Source: Spongiibacteraceae bacterium
Lineage (GTDB): Bacteria; Pseudomonadota; Gammaproteobacteria; Pseudomonadales; Dasaniaceae
Assembly (NCBI GenBank): GCA_030621845.1
Contig: JAUXHA010000013.1
Span: 1-37,888, forward strand
Direction of reading: 5' to 3'
DNA length: 37,888 nt
The translations under genes and the position numbers were made by a program. Shown here piece after piece: positions 28,256-36,694 of this stretch. The notes below the pieces were generated by a model that saw nothing but the letters and a program-made list of their open reading frames with translations, made no database searches and was not told the origin of the DNA. The stretch's first letter is position 1. Every line of letters begins with the position of its first letter.

Positions 28256-28936
28256 ATGATTCAGTTTGACCAGATCAGCAAACGTTATGAGGGTGGCCAC
28301 GAGGCACTCAAGGGCGTGAATTTCACTATTGAGCGCAATGAAATGTTGTTCCTGACCGGGCACAGTGGCGCGGGAAAAAGTACCCTGCTCAAGCTTATTA
28401 TGATGATGGAGCGCCCCACCAGTGGTCAGGTGTTTGTTGATGGCGAAAATTTACGGGCGCTGTCGGCGAGAAAAATTCCCGCATTGCGCCGCAAGGTGGG
28501 GGTGGTTTTCCAGAATCATCAACTGCTGTTTGATCGCAATGTATACGATAATGTTGCCTTGCCATTAATCATTGCGGGTTTCCAGCCCCGTGAGGTCGGT
28601 CGTCGGGTTCGCGCTTCCCTGGACAAAGTCGGTCTGCTGACCAAGGAAAAGCAAATGCCGGTGACCTTGTCCGGGGGTGAGCAGCAACGCGTTGGTATTG
28701 CCCGTGCGGTGGTCAATAAACCGAAAATTTTGCTGGCCGATGAGCCCACCGGTAATCTCGACCCCGAGTTGTCCGCCGAAATCATGCACCTGTTTGAGCA
28801 ATTCAACCAGGTCGGCGTTACCGTGTTGATTGCCAGTCACGATCTGGGCTTAATTGCTCGCCTGCCCTACCGAATGATGACCTTGCGACAAGGTGGCCTG
28901 GTGAGCGGAGTCGGGGAGGTCGCCAGTGAGCGCTAG
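28256..28936 (+). CDS. ftsE: Cell division ATP-binding protein FtsE
   Basis: FtsE is the ATPase of the FtsEX complex, which activates septal peptidoglycan hydrolases through the periplasmic loop of FtsX. The 226-residue chain shows Walker A GHSGAGKST (about 35-43), a Q-loop (VVFQNHQLL), the ABC signature LSGGEQQRV (about 138) and Walker B ILLADEPTGNLD. ATG 28256 has GGGAG 8 bases upstream. It overlaps the start of ftsX by 11 bases. Confidence 0.97.
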   Translation: MIQFDQISKRYEGGHEALKGVNFTIERNEMLFLTGHSGAGKSTLLKLIMMMERPTSGQVFVDGENLRALSARKIPALRRKVGVVFQNHQLLFDRNVYDNVALPLIIAGFQPREVGRRVRASLDKVGLLTKEKQMPVTLSGGEQQRVGIARAVVNKPKILLADEPTGNLDPELSAEIMHLFEQFNQVGVTVLIASHDLGLIARLPYRMMTLRQGGLVSGVGEVASER

Positions 28937-29927
28937 CCCGCGTAAAAACAAAGCGGATTTATCGCGCCGTGAAAAGGGTGCCAGCCAGAGCCGTACCAGC
29001 GGTGGCGATCGCTTTAACAGCTACCTGAGTCACCACCGCTTGGTGGCGAGGGAAAGCTTTTTGCGATTACTGGCTACGCCGGTCCCCAGCCTGATGACCT
29101 GGTTGGTGATTGGGATTGCGATGGCCTTGCCCGGCGCCTTGTATGTGGGCTTGTCCAATATAGAAACGGTGAGCCGCGGCTGGGATGGTGCGGCGCAAAT
29201 TTCCCTCTATGTGCATAAAGTGGTTTCGGTGCAGGACAGCAGGAAATTGGCCAGAAAGCTGGAGCAGCGGGCGGATGTAGCGTCGGTCGAGTTTATATCT
29301 CGCAGCCAGGCCTTGGCGGAGTTTCAGCAACTGTCGGGCTATGGTGAGGTGCTCGACCACCTGGATGACAATCCGCTGCCGGCGGTGATCGTGGTGCGTC
29401 CGGTCGAGCAGGCGGTGTCGGCACAGGCAACCGAGCAGCTTTTTCAGCAGCTCAAGGCTCTGCCCCAGATTGAACAGGCCGTTATCGACCTGGAGTGGTT
29501 ACAGCGGCTCTACAGCATCATGGCATTGGGTAAGCGCCTGACCCTGGCGCTGGCGGCACTGTTGGCGTTGGGCGTGTTGTTGGTGATTGGCAATACCATC
29601 CGCCTGGCGATAGAAAGCCGGCGTGATGAGATTGTGATTGTGAAGCTGGTAGGCGGCACCAATGCCTTTGTGCGTCGGCCGTTTCTGTATACCGGGCTCT
29701 GGTATGGCCTCGGCGGCGGGCTGCTGGCCTGGCTCATTATCAGCAGTAGCCTGTTCTGGCTCAGTACGCCGGTGGCCGAGTTGGCCGGGCTCTACCAGAG
29801 TGAATTTCAGCTACAAGGGCTGGGGTTCAGTGAATCGCTGCTGATGTGGCTGTCGGGCGGCCTGCTGGGCCTGCTGGGTGCCTGGTTGGCGGTTAGTCGT
29901 CACCTCGGCGCAATAGAGCCTCGCTAG
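28926..29927 (+). CDS. ftsX: Cell division protein FtsX
   Basis: FtsX is the membrane partner of FtsE. The 333-residue protein has a charged cytoplasmic N-terminus, a first transmembrane helix (about 57-78), a large periplasmic loop (about 80-205), and three more helices: around 213-233 (LALAALLALGVLLVIGN), around 255-280, and near the C-terminus (LLMWLSGGLLGLLGAWLAV). The pattern is that of the FtsX permease fold. The start is GTG at 28926 within the end of ftsE; GGGGAGG lies 7 bases before it, so translation is coupled. Confidence 0.95.
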   Translation: MSASPRKNKADLSRREKGASQSRTSGGDRFNSYLSHHRLVARESFLRLLATPVPSLMTWLVIGIAMALPGALYVGLSNIETVSRGWDGAAQISLYVHKVVSVQDSRKLARKLEQRADVASVEFISRSQALAEFQQLSGYGEVLDHLDDNPLPAVIVVRPVEQAVSAQATEQLFQQLKALPQIEQAVIDLEWLQRLYSIMALGKRLTLALAALLALGVLLVIGNTIRLAIESRRDEIVIVKLVGGTNAFVRRPFLYTGLWYGLGGGLLAWLIISSSLFWLSTPVAELAGLYQSEFQLQGLGFSESLLMWLSGGLLGLLGAWLAVSRHLGAIEPR

Positions 29928-30007
29928 GGCTTTACCCTTTCCCCTGGGCGCCCATTTGGGCCCTCTGCGTAAGAAATAAAAGCCACAAACAATGAACTTT
30001 TCAGAAG

Positions 30008-30034
30008 TTAGCACTCTAAGATAATGAGTGCTAA
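30008..30034 (+). promoter_or_regulatory. Perfect CIRCE operator (HrcA binding site) upstream of rpoH
   Basis: TTAGCACTC (30008-30016), a nine-base spacer, then GAGTGCTAA (30026-30034): every base of the CIRCE consensus is present. HrcA binds CIRCE and represses, usually at groESL or dnaK operons. Here it ends 30 bases before the rpoH start. The spacer contains GATAAT (30020-30025), which could be a -10 box with TTTTCA (29998-30003) as a -35 element 16 bases away. Bound HrcA would then cover the promoter. If transcription starts upstream, the same repeat could fold in the mRNA leader. Confidence 0.93.
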
Positions 30035-30064
30035 AATAGCCGCCGCTTTTAATGGAGGACATCT

Positions 30065-30913
30065 ATGAGTACAGCCATCCAGACTGTCAATTTGGTTCCT
30101 GGGAGTAATCTCAGTGCCTACATGCAGACCGTTAACGCGATTCCTTTGTTGACTGCCGAGCGTGAGCAGGAGCTCGGAGAACAGCTGTATTATCAGGAAG
30201 ATCTTGAGGCTGCACGTGAGTTAGTAATGGCTCACTTGCGCTTTGTTGTGCATATAGCCAAGTCTTATCAAGGCTATGGCTTGCCACTGGCGGATTTGGT
30301 TCAGGAGGGCAATGTTGGCCTGATGAAGGCAGTTCGGCGTTTTAACCCTGAGAAAGGGGTTCGCCTGGTGTCCTTTGCGGTGCACTGGATCAAAGCTGAA
30401 ATGCATGAATATGTACTGCGCAACTGGCGCATTGTGAAAGTGGCCACGACCAAGGCGCAGCGCAAATTATTCTTTAATCTGCGTGGTGCCAAGAAGAAGC
30501 TGGCCTGGTTCACCAATGATGAGGCTCACGCGGTTGCTGCGGATCTCGGTGTTGATGTCAGTGAAGTGCGTCGTATGGAAGGCCGCCTGACATCGGTCGA
30601 TATGGGTTTTGATGCCGGGGCCGATGATGAAGACGACGGCTATGTGGCCCCTGCCCATTACCTGGAAGATAAAGCCGCCAACCCGGCTCGGTTATTGGAA
30701 GACAGTGACTGGCAGGAGAACAATTTGCAACACCTCAAGCTGGCCTTGGCTCAACTTGATGAGCGCAGTCAGGATATCCTGCAAAGTCGTTGGTTGGCTG
30801 AAAAGAAAACTACCCTGCATGAACTGGCCGCCAAGTATGGTATTTCCGCCGAGCGGATTCGCCAGCTGGAGCAAAATGCGATGAAAACGCTACGGGCGTC
30901 GATGGAAGCCTGA
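30065..30913 (+). CDS. rpoH: Heat-shock sigma factor RpoH (sigma-32)
   Basis: RpoH directs RNA polymerase to heat-shock promoters. The 282-residue chain has region 1.2/2 ([40 protein letters not shown]), the 2.4 region with [28 protein letters not shown], the RpoH box (QRKLFFNLR, about 132-140) typical of sigma-32, and region 4.2 ([27 protein letters not shown]). GGAGG lies 6-10 bases before the ATG. A CIRCE element in the leader suggests HrcA control. It has its own terminator. It follows ftsX, as is usual in gammaproteobacteria. Confidence 0.97.
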   Translation: MSTAIQTVNLVPGSNLSAYMQTVNAIPLLTAEREQELGEQLYYQEDLEAARELVMAHLRFVVHIAKSYQGYGLPLADLVQEGNVGLMKAVRRFNPEKGVRLVSFAVHWIKAEMHEYVLRNWRIVKVATTKAQRKLFFNLRGAKKKLAWFTNDEAHAVAADLGVDVSEVRRMEGRLTSVDMGFDAGADDEDDGYVAPAHYLEDKAANPARLLEDSDWQENNLQHLKLALAQLDERSQDILQSRWLAEKKTTLHELAAKYGISAERIRQLEQNAMKTLRASMEA

Positions 30914-30930
30914 GTCCGTGAGCTGATGAT

Positions 30931-30957
30931 AAAACCGCCTGTAAGGGCGGTTTTTTT
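30931..30957 (+). terminator. Rho-independent terminator of rpoH
   Basis: ACCGCC (30934-30939) pairs with GGCGGT (30946-30951), flanked by AAAA before and a run of T after (30951-30957). It begins 18 bases after the rpoH stop. Confidence 0.92.
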
Positions 30958-31015
30958 ATGGCGGGAAAAAACAGTGTACTCTCTGCCCTGACGTGACCGG
31001 CAGCAAGGAATAATG

Positions 31016-31396
31016 ATGGCAAAACTCTTTTTAATGATGGCATCCTTCAGTGGTTTGCTGGCTGTGTTGATCGGGGCTTTTGGTGCTCACGGCCTGAAGC
31101 AGAAACTGGCTGAGGATATGATGGCGGTCTACCAGACCGGCGTGCAGTATCATTTTTACCATACCTTTGGCCTGCTAGCCGTGGGCATCCTGTTACAGCA
31201 GTTTCCCCATACCGGAGCCTTCAAGCTCAGTGGCTGGATGATGGTGGTGGGTATGGTGATGTTTTCCGGCAGCCTTTACCTGCTGGCGATAACGGGCACC
31301 CGCTGGCTGGGGGCTATTACCCCAATAGGCGGTCTCGCATTCATTATCGCCTGGGCGGCAATGGCTGTGGGTGTTTATCAAGCGGTGGGTCGCTAG
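31016..31396 (+). CDS. DUF423 family membrane protein (YgdD-like)
   Basis: This 126-residue inner-membrane protein has four predicted helices. The segments GAFGAHGLK (about 20-28) and [13 protein letters not shown] are the marks of the DUF423 family (E. coli YgdD), whose function is unknown. The C-terminal half has [19 protein letters not shown] and [19 protein letters not shown] 31016 is preferred to 31013 since AAGGA is then at the usual distance. It is probably cotranscribed with trmB four bases downstream. Confidence 0.9.
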   Translation: MAKLFLMMASFSGLLAVLIGAFGAHGLKQKLAEDMMAVYQTGVQYHFYHTFGLLAVGILLQQFPHTGAFKLSGWMMVVGMVMFSGSLYLLAITGTRWLGAITPIGGLAFIIAWAAMAVGVYQAVGR

Positions 31397-31400
31397 GATT

Positions 31401-32090
31401 ATGAGTGAAGGCTTAGTCCGGCGGCGAAGTATTCGCAGCTTTGTATTGAGAACCGGCAGGATCACTGACGGCCAGCAAAAAGCACTTGAGCAGCACTGGC
31501 CTGGGAAGGGTCTGCTGTTGGCCGACGGGCAGCTAGACAGCGACGAAGTGTTTGGCCGTGCGGGTGAAACGGTTCTGGAAATTGGTTTTGGTATGGGGCA
31601 GTCACTGGTGACGATGGCGGGTGCTGCGCCGGAGAAAAATTTTATTGGCGTGGAAGTGCATCGTCCGGGTGTCGGCAAGCTATTACAGGAAATGGCGCTG
31701 CAGAACGTAGATAACATCCGTGTCTACTGTGATGACGCTGTTGACGTACTGGCGCAGTGTATTTCTGACCATAGCCTCGATCGAGTACAGGTATTTTTCC
31801 CCGATCCCTGGCACAAAAAGAAACACAACAAGCGTCGTTTAATCCAGCCGGATTTTGTGCAAAAGCTGCGGGTCAAACTTAAACCCGGTGGCGTCATTCA
31901 CCTGGCCACCGACTGGGAGCACTATGCCGAGCAGATGATGGAGGTCATGAGCCACGCCGAGGGTTTCCACAATCAAATGGATGACTATTGCTTCGCCCCT
32001 CGCCCGGATTATCGGCCTATTACCAAGTTTGAAAAACGCGGTGAACGCTTGGGGCATGGGGTTTGGGATTTGTTGTTTGAAAAAACCTAA
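31401..32090 (+). CDS. trmB: tRNA (guanine-N7-)-methyltransferase
   Basis: TrmB makes m7G46 in tRNA using SAM. The 229-residue protein has [11 protein letters not shown] at the N-terminus, the SAM-binding [24 protein letters not shown], and the catalytic/recognition stretch [19 protein letters not shown]. The C-terminus [17 protein letters not shown] is also family-typical. ATG 31401 gives the usual start; a GTG at 31371 inside the DUF423 gene is rejected. Its stop overlaps the stop of the minus-strand flavin oxidoreductase gene by three bases in a CTAA. Confidence 0.97.
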   Translation: MSEGLVRRRSIRSFVLRTGRITDGQQKALEQHWPGKGLLLADGQLDSDEVFGRAGETVLEIGFGMGQSLVTMAGAAPEKNFIGVEVHRPGVGKLLQEMALQNVDNIRVYCDDAVDVLAQCISDHSLDRVQVFFPDPWHKKKHNKRRLIQPDFVQKLRVKLKPGGVIHLATDWEHYAEQMMEVMSHAEGFHNQMDDYCFAPRPDYRPITKFEKRGERLGHGVWDLLFEKT

Positions 32091-32971
32091 GCCCTGCGCC
32101 CTAACAAGCTGGCAAGTCGATCCACCTCCGCAATATCCGCCGTCGCCGGTACCAGGAAAATCTCTTCACAACCGGTTTCTTCGATCGCATCCATCGCCTC
32201 GATAATCGCTTCCGGGGTAAAGCGCGTCATGCTGTTGGCTACAGAGCGCGCTTCTTTCTCGCCCATAATTTTCAGGTAATCGAAAACATATTCTTTCAGG
32301 CCTTGTTCGCCATTGTCGGCCAGCGAATACCAGAAGCCACCCATCTTGTAGGGTTTGGTTTTGCGAGCAGATTTTTCCCAGGCCTGATCGGCGCTGTCGA
32401 AAAAATACTGTGCCAGTTCTTTTTCGCCGTTCATGGTAAAACCATAAAGGCCATCGGCCCATTTGGAGACGCGGTTAATACTTTTTGGTCCCATTGCGCC
32501 GACCAGTATTGGTGGGCCGCCATCCTGATAGGGCCGTGGGCCCACCTCGTCAGCACCTTCAAAGGGCGGTTCGCCAGCCCAGGTGCGTTTCATGATGGCG
32601 ATCTGCTCATCCATACGTTTGAAGCGATTGTTAAAATTAGCCCCGACAGCGTGGTAGTCTTTTTCACGGCCACCGACACCCACCACCACCGTAACCCGTC
32701 CTTCAGAGAGCACATCCAGCGTGGCAATTTCCTTGGCCGCGCGCACCGCATCGGTCATCGGCAAGACATAGAGTGAGGGCGTTATTCGCACCCGCTCGGT
32801 GACCGCCGCCGCTGCCGATAGCAGTACGCGCATTTCATAAGTGTAACCAGTAATGCGCTCGCCGCAGGAGAGGCTGTGGAAAGGGCCCTGGTCAATGGCG
32901 CGGCACCAGTCGAGAATAGTTTTGCGGTTGATGCCGGGCTTCATATAGGGCAGGCAGATGCCAACTTTCAT
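32087..32971 (-). CDS. LLM-class (luciferase-like) flavin-dependent oxidoreductase
   Basis: This 294-residue TIM-barrel protein is of the bacterial luciferase/F420-dependent family. Features: KVGICLPY at the first strand, [34 protein letters not shown] in the N-terminal half, [30 protein letters not shown] (the classic LD.LS.GR...G.G segment), and [27 protein letters not shown]. These match the sub-group usually annotated as TIGR03619 or F420-dependent; in proteobacteria the cofactor is more likely FMN. The substrate is unknown. It is convergent with trmB, and a spacer of about 95 bases separates its start from the next gene. Confidence 0.88.
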   Translation of the reverse strand: MKVGICLPYMKPGINRKTILDWCRAIDQGPFHSLSCGERITGYTYEMRVLLSAAAAVTERVRITPSLYVLPMTDAVRAAKEIATLDVLSEGRVTVVVGVGGREKDYHAVGANFNNRFKRMDEQIAIMKRTWAGEPPFEGADEVGPRPYQDGGPPILVGAMGPKSINRVSKWADGLYGFTMNGEKELAQYFFDSADQAWEKSARKTKPYKMGGFWYSLADNGEQGLKEYVFDYLKIMGEKEARSVANSMTRFTPEAIIEAMDAIEETGCEEIFLVPATADIAEVDRLASLLGRRA

Positions 32972-33066
32972 TCTGTACTCTCCTCATTAGGTAATACGGT
33001 AGTGCGTTGGGGCGGGAAAAGATAAACAGTTAATTGCTGCGTCAATGATCGTCTACAGGTCGAAAC

Positions 33067-33435
33067 TTACAAGCGCTCATCGATGGTTTCAAACTGGATA
33101 TTCGCTTCTTCGCCCTGCATATTCCAGTAGTGGAAGCCCTGATAGCGTTTGCCGTGCATGCTAATACCCTGCATCATCAATTGGCCGTTGGGCCACCAGG
33201 CGCTTTGTTCACCATGCTCCCGGCCGTGATCGTAATGGAGCTGCTGCATTAATTGGCCATTACTGTACCAATGCTTGTAGGGGCCGTGCAAGGTACCGTC
33301 AGGTAGTACGCATTTTAGCTCAGTGCCTTGCGGGGGTGTCTGGCCCTGTAACGTAGCCCCGTCGGGACAGCTGATGTCGGCAGCGGCAAGCTGCAGGGGC
33401 AGGGCGATTGCGATAGACAGCAACATTGATCGCAC
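33067..33435 (-). CDS. Exported MORN/YwqK-like repeat protein
   Basis: This 122-residue protein has a signal peptide (MLLSIAIALPLQLAAA) and two copies of a MORN-like or YwqK-type motif: WYSNGQLMQQLHYDHGREHG and WWPNGQLMMQGISMHGKRYQG, each of the form W-x-NGQL followed by G-x3-G. Such repeats form small beta hairpins; their role in bacterial exported proteins is unclear. A GTG start at 33435 is chosen because AAGGA lies 8 bases upstream; ATG at 33426 is also possible, and a longer frame to 33489 lacks a ribosome site. Two cysteines in the mature part (SCPDG, LKCVLPDG) could form a disulfide. It lies downstream of the PliI-like gene and is likely cotranscribed. Confidence 0.7.
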   Translation of the reverse strand: MRSMLLSIAIALPLQLAAADISCPDGATLQGQTPPQGTELKCVLPDGTLHGPYKHWYSNGQLMQQLHYDHGREHGEQSAWWPNGQLMMQGISMHGKRYQGFHYWNMQGEEANIQFETIDERL

Positions 33436-33491
33436 TGGTTTATTCCTTTTGATCACGGGTGATAAACCGCCTTGATTGAAGTCTCGCATAC

Positions 33492-33947
33492 CTACTGCGC
33501 CTGTTCTCGCATTTTGGCGGTGAGAGCGCTGACCGGATTGGCCTTTTCCGCCAGCCCGCTGACATGGCTTAAAAAGCTTAACTCATCGCGGTCAATATCA
33601 AAGACATCCGCCGAAAGGTAAGCGCCGCTTCCTGCCGAGCGGATAATGACCACCAGTTCTTTATCGCCATCCGAGTTGATGTCGACTGTTTTAATTTGCT
33701 CAACAAACCCATCTCGAGGCCGCACCAGCCCGTCAATAAAGCGATCGTAGGGTAACTCGGGTTTGTCGACGGCATAGACTTTGACGGTATAACTACCAAT
33801 AGAGCGGGGTTCAAGCGGGTTTTCACTGACCAGAACCAGTAATTCACTGCTAATGAATAAGTTTTGCTCGAAAACCCCTTCTGCTTGCAGGCACAGTGGC
33901 GCGAATAGCCATAAGCTGGCAAAAAGACCAAGCGGCTTGATTTTCAT
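33492..33947 (-). CDS. Exported protein, possibly an I-type lysozyme inhibitor (PliI-like)
   Basis: This 151-residue periplasmic protein has a signal peptide (MKIKPLGLFASLWLFAPLCLQAEG). The mature chain has LEPRSIGSYTVKVY, FIDGLVRPRDG, VDINSDGDKELVVIIRSAGSGAYLSADVFDID. The RSAGSGAYLSADVF stretch resembles the SGxxY inhibitory loop of the PliI/MliC type lysozyme inhibitors, and the DxNxDGxxE stretch resembles a calcium-binding or FG-GAP-like loop. I name PliI from memory and with reserve; an uncharacterised beta-rich protein is the alternative. ATG 33947 has GAGG 7 bases upstream; frames extending to 34079 are not supported. It is divergent from the EEP gene at 34176. Confidence 0.6.
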   Translation of the reverse strand: MKIKPLGLFASLWLFAPLCLQAEGVFEQNLFISSELLVLVSENPLEPRSIGSYTVKVYAVDKPELPYDRFIDGLVRPRDGFVEQIKTVDINSDGDKELVVIIRSAGSGAYLSADVFDIDRDELSFLSHVSGLAEKANPVSALTAKMREQAQ

Positions 33948-34055
33948 TAATAACCTCATTCCCTTGTAGGTGATCCTGTATTGAATCCAGTATTGAATCG
34001 AGTAAGCGGACAAGTATAGATAAGAACGTTGAAGGTGTCGTGTAGAAGAAGTTCC

Positions 34056-34104
34056 TTGATATTCGTATATGTGACCCAAGTTATAATATAAGCAGTGTAT
34101 TATA
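34056..34104. promoter_or_regulatory. AT-rich divergent promoter region between PliI-like and EEP genes
   Basis: On the plus strand TATAAT occurs at 34082-34087, with TTGATA at 34056-34061 (20-base spacing, rather long). On the minus strand TATAAT is read from 34104 to 34099. The two sites point in opposite directions toward the two divergent genes. Confidence 0.4.
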
Positions 34105-34175
34105 GGTATATCTCTTTATTGGCAGTGGTGGCGGGCTGGCTAGAATAGGGAGTACTTCCAGAGGTTGATACTGAG

Positions 34176-34979
34176 ATGCTTATGGCTGTGTTAAGTTTAA
34201 AAGGACGATCGTTGATTCCCCGGCGTTCCTGCTGTGTGTTGCCGCGCAATAACCATGGTGCCGATCATCTAGGGGTAGCGCCGCATGATATTGCCAATAT
34301 CGAACCGCTGGATTCCAGTGCCATTCACCTGTTTAACTGGAATATCCAAAAAGGAAAGCGACCGGGTTGGCAGCGTGATCTTGCCAGTATGGCTCATGAT
34401 AAGGATTTGATCCTGATTCAGGAAGCTGCCATGCACGCCGAGTTCACCCACGGTACTCGCAAGGCCGGTTACTGGTCATTTGCCCCTGGCTACCAAAGCC
34501 GTAAATTACAAACCGGGGTGATGACCCTGAGCAGCCGGCAGCCGATGATGCACAACAGCCTGGTCACTTGGGAACCGTGGTTGGGTACGCCCAAAGTCAG
34601 TAATGTCACGGAGTTCAGGCTGAGCGGCACAGACCATACCTTGATGGTGGTAAATATTCATGCGGTCAATTTTACCCTGGGCCTGAACCTCTTCGGACAA
34701 CAAATTCAGCAAGTACACGATGTACTGGAGCCCCATCAGGGGCCGGTTATTTTTTCTGGCGACTTCAATACCTGGCGGCGTGAGCGTTTTAAAATAGTCG
34801 ATAGCATGCTGGGGGGCTTGGGTATGAACTCTTTGAACTTTAAACAAGATCAGCGAAAAAAAATCTTTGGTCAGCATCTGGACCATATTTATACCCGTGA
34901 CCTTCATGTTGTTGATGCGGATACCCGGCATGTGCGCAGTTCGGATCATAACCCGATGTCAGTAACGCTTAGTATTTAA
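34176..34979 (+). CDS. Endonuclease/exonuclease/phosphatase (EEP) family protein, YafD-like
   Basis: The 267-residue protein has an N-terminal segment of about 45 residues, without a clear signal peptide, then an EEP fold. Motifs: FNWNIQKG (first Asn), ILIQEA (metal-binding Glu), VNIHAVNF, the catalytic FSGDFNTWRRER, LDHIYTRDL and the final SSDHNPM with the catalytic Asp-His. All active residues are present, unlike the Crc-like protein in this window. E. coli YafD is the closest type I recall; the substrate is unknown. AGAGG precedes the ATG at a slightly long distance. Confidence 0.85.
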   Translation: MLMAVLSLKGRSLIPRRSCCVLPRNNHGADHLGVAPHDIANIEPLDSSAIHLFNWNIQKGKRPGWQRDLASMAHDKDLILIQEAAMHAEFTHGTRKAGYWSFAPGYQSRKLQTGVMTLSSRQPMMHNSLVTWEPWLGTPKVSNVTEFRLSGTDHTLMVVNIHAVNFTLGLNLFGQQIQQVHDVLEPHQGPVIFSGDFNTWRRERFKIVDSMLGGLGMNSLNFKQDQRKKIFGQHLDHIYTRDLHVVDADTRHVRSSDHNPMSVTLSI

Positions 34980-35045
34980 TTTACGAAGCATGGATGCCGT
35001 CAGCTTCAGTTAGCCGCGGGGAGGCTTTCGCGTTATGCTGGAGCA

Positions 35046-36152
35046 ATGAAAAAAACCGCGAAGTTAGTTTTTACCCTGCTTCAACTGTTGCCCATTATAG
35101 TTTGGCATAGTTTGGCGATGTGTTGGTTTCGCTCGCTCAATCCCGTTACCCTGAGCGATAAAACACTGCGGAAAATTTTACCGCCTGACATGGCTGAGAG
35201 CGAGAAGCATCAATGGCAGGCCGTACACCATGGCACCACCAGTCGCTGGCGCTTACAGCTTCCCGCACAGCAAAAGATACTTTTCGCAAAAACCAATCCC
35301 CCTGATTATTCTACCCGCCTGTTTGGTGCACTGTTTCAATTGAGCAGTAATGAACTGGGTTTTTATCGCGAGTTACAAAAATACGCTGGTATTGAAACGC
35401 CGATCAGTTATGGCCAATACGGAAATCGATATCGCTATGTATTATTGCTGGAGGATTTACAGCCGCGAGCCAGTTTTAGCAGTATCAAATCGCGTTGTAA
35501 TCTGGTTACGGCAGAATCCGTTATCGATACCCTGGCGTCACTTCATGCCAGTTTCTGGCAAGATCAACGATTTGATCAGCAATGGCATTGGGTCAATCGT
35601 CAGCAGTACCATCGTAACCGGCTTTTTCTCGAGCTTCTGCGACAGCAGTCAACCGTATCGGCAGTGAGGCGGTATCGAGAATTTCTTCCCGAACAAACGC
35701 GCCAATTGGCTCACAAAATTAACCAGGCTTATCCTCGTCTGGAGCAGGCCTGGGGGCAGGGTGAGCGCACACTGGTTCATGGTGATGCGCATATTGGTAA
35801 CATGTATTTTCTTGAGGGCGGAAAGACCGGGCTTTTGGATTGGCAGGTGATCGGTTTTGAACACGGCATGCGGGATGTGAGCTATTTTATCATCAATTCG
35901 CTCCCCACCGAGTTGCGACAACAACAGCAATACCTGTTGCTTGAACGTTATGTGCAGCGCCTGAATGAGCGGGGCGTTGACTTCACCATGGAGAAAGCAA
36001 AAGAACAGTATTTGCTTCACGCCCCCTATGTCTGGATTTCATCGGCAATTACCGCCGCATCCGATACTATGCAGGAAAAGAAAATTGCCGCGGCGGGTTT
36101 GATTCGCACCAGTCGTGCGATAGTGGATTTGAATGTAGAAAAAATACTTTGA
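35046..36152 (+). CDS. Phosphotransferase family protein (APH/EcKinase-like kinase fold)
   Basis: This 368-residue protein has a hydrophobic N-terminal helix (about 5-27), then a kinase fold. The catalytic loop LVHGDAHIGNMYF (HGD-x2-x-GN form of Brenner's motif) and the metal-binding GLLDWQVIGFEHGMRDVSYF (the equivalent of the DFG Asp) are clear. An ATP-site lysine may be in KILFAKTNP. Relatives are called aminoglycoside phosphotransferase, CHK or ecdysteroid kinase-like; there is no reason to think the substrate is an antibiotic. The gene ends 30 bases from the convergent gene at 36183, which marks the boundary with the cassette-like region. Confidence 0.85.
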   Translation: MKKTAKLVFTLLQLLPIIVWHSLAMCWFRSLNPVTLSDKTLRKILPPDMAESEKHQWQAVHHGTTSRWRLQLPAQQKILFAKTNPPDYSTRLFGALFQLSSNELGFYRELQKYAGIETPISYGQYGNRYRYVLLLEDLQPRASFSSIKSRCNLVTAESVIDTLASLHASFWQDQRFDQQWHWVNRQQYHRNRLFLELLRQQSTVSAVRRYREFLPEQTRQLAHKINQAYPRLEQAWGQGERTLVHGDAHIGNMYFLEGGKTGLLDWQVIGFEHGMRDVSYFIINSLPTELRQQQQYLLLERYVQRLNERGVDFTMEKAKEQYLLHAPYVWISSAITAASDTMQEKKIAAAGLIRTSRAIVDLNVEKIL

Positions 36153-36182
36153 ATGATTGTCAGTATTAATAGGCTTAAAATT

Positions 36183-36656
36183 CTAGACTCCGCCTTTATT
36201 CGAAATTATATTCTCATCAACATACGATACAAAAGATGTTACATGGGCGTCCTTCCATTTTTCCCAATACAACACGGCGCCTTTATTTGAAAAAACCCAT
36301 TTCATAGACTGCACTTGATTCTCCCACAACCCCGGGTCCATGCTGCCAGATTGATGTAATAAATAGCTTTGTTGAAATGCCTGAACCCAGCCAGACATAA
36401 ATGACTCAAACCGTCTATTGTCAGCTTGGGATAATAAGCCTTGCCCCTCCATTCCGGTCCAAAACAGTTCATTTAATTCTTTATTCTGAGCCAATAGACT
36501 CTGTTGTTGAGTCCATATTTCGGTTGTATTAACAACGGCTGCAAGCCGAAGCGCCTTGGTGTTTTGTTCTAACTGACTTGCCACATAAATAAGAGATACG
36601 ATAACAGATACAGCTATTATCATATCTGATATGGCGCTTACCTTAGTCCAGTTCAT
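36183..36656 (-). CDS. Small membrane-anchored protein of unknown function, cassette-like
   Basis: I do not recognise a named function for this 157-residue protein. An N-terminal hydrophobic helix (about residues 8-27, AISDMIIAVSVIVSLIYVA) is followed by QLEQNTKALRLAA, then a soluble helical part rich in Trp and Gln (WTQQQSLLAQNKELNELFW, FQQSYLLHQSG, WENQVQSMKWVF). Proteins with this layout (one helix, then a Q-x-NTKA stretch) are common hypotheticals in marine gammaproteobacteria. Its ribosome site AAGAGGGG lies within an attC-like half site, and base composition is more AT-rich than to its left. No attC follows its stop. Confidence 0.75.
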   Translation of the reverse strand: MNWTKVSAISDMIIAVSVIVSLIYVASQLEQNTKALRLAAVVNTTEIWTQQQSLLAQNKELNELFWTGMEGQGLLSQADNRRFESFMSGWVQAFQQSYLLHQSGSMDPGLWENQVQSMKWVFSNKGAVLYWEKWKDAHVTSFVSYVDENIISNKGGV

Positions 36657-36662
36657 AATTTT

Positions 36663-36686
36663 CCCCTCTTAAATCTTTTGTTATGC
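36663..36686 (-). repeat. Truncated attC-like half site between the GNAT gene and the gene at 36183
   Basis: On the minus strand the spacer begins GCATAACAAAAGATTTAAG and runs on into AGGGG. This resembles the 5' half of Vibrio-type attC sites (ATAACAAA followed by AAGAGGG). No 3' half with GTTRRRY follows; the next ATG is only 6 bases further on. The AAGAGGGG end sits at ribosome-site distance from that ATG. Confidence 0.45.
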
Positions 36687-36694
36687 GCATTTCG

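Noticed and set aside
29946-29963. GC-rich hairpin after ftsX as a terminator
   Set aside because: The stem has a mismatch and no T-run follows.
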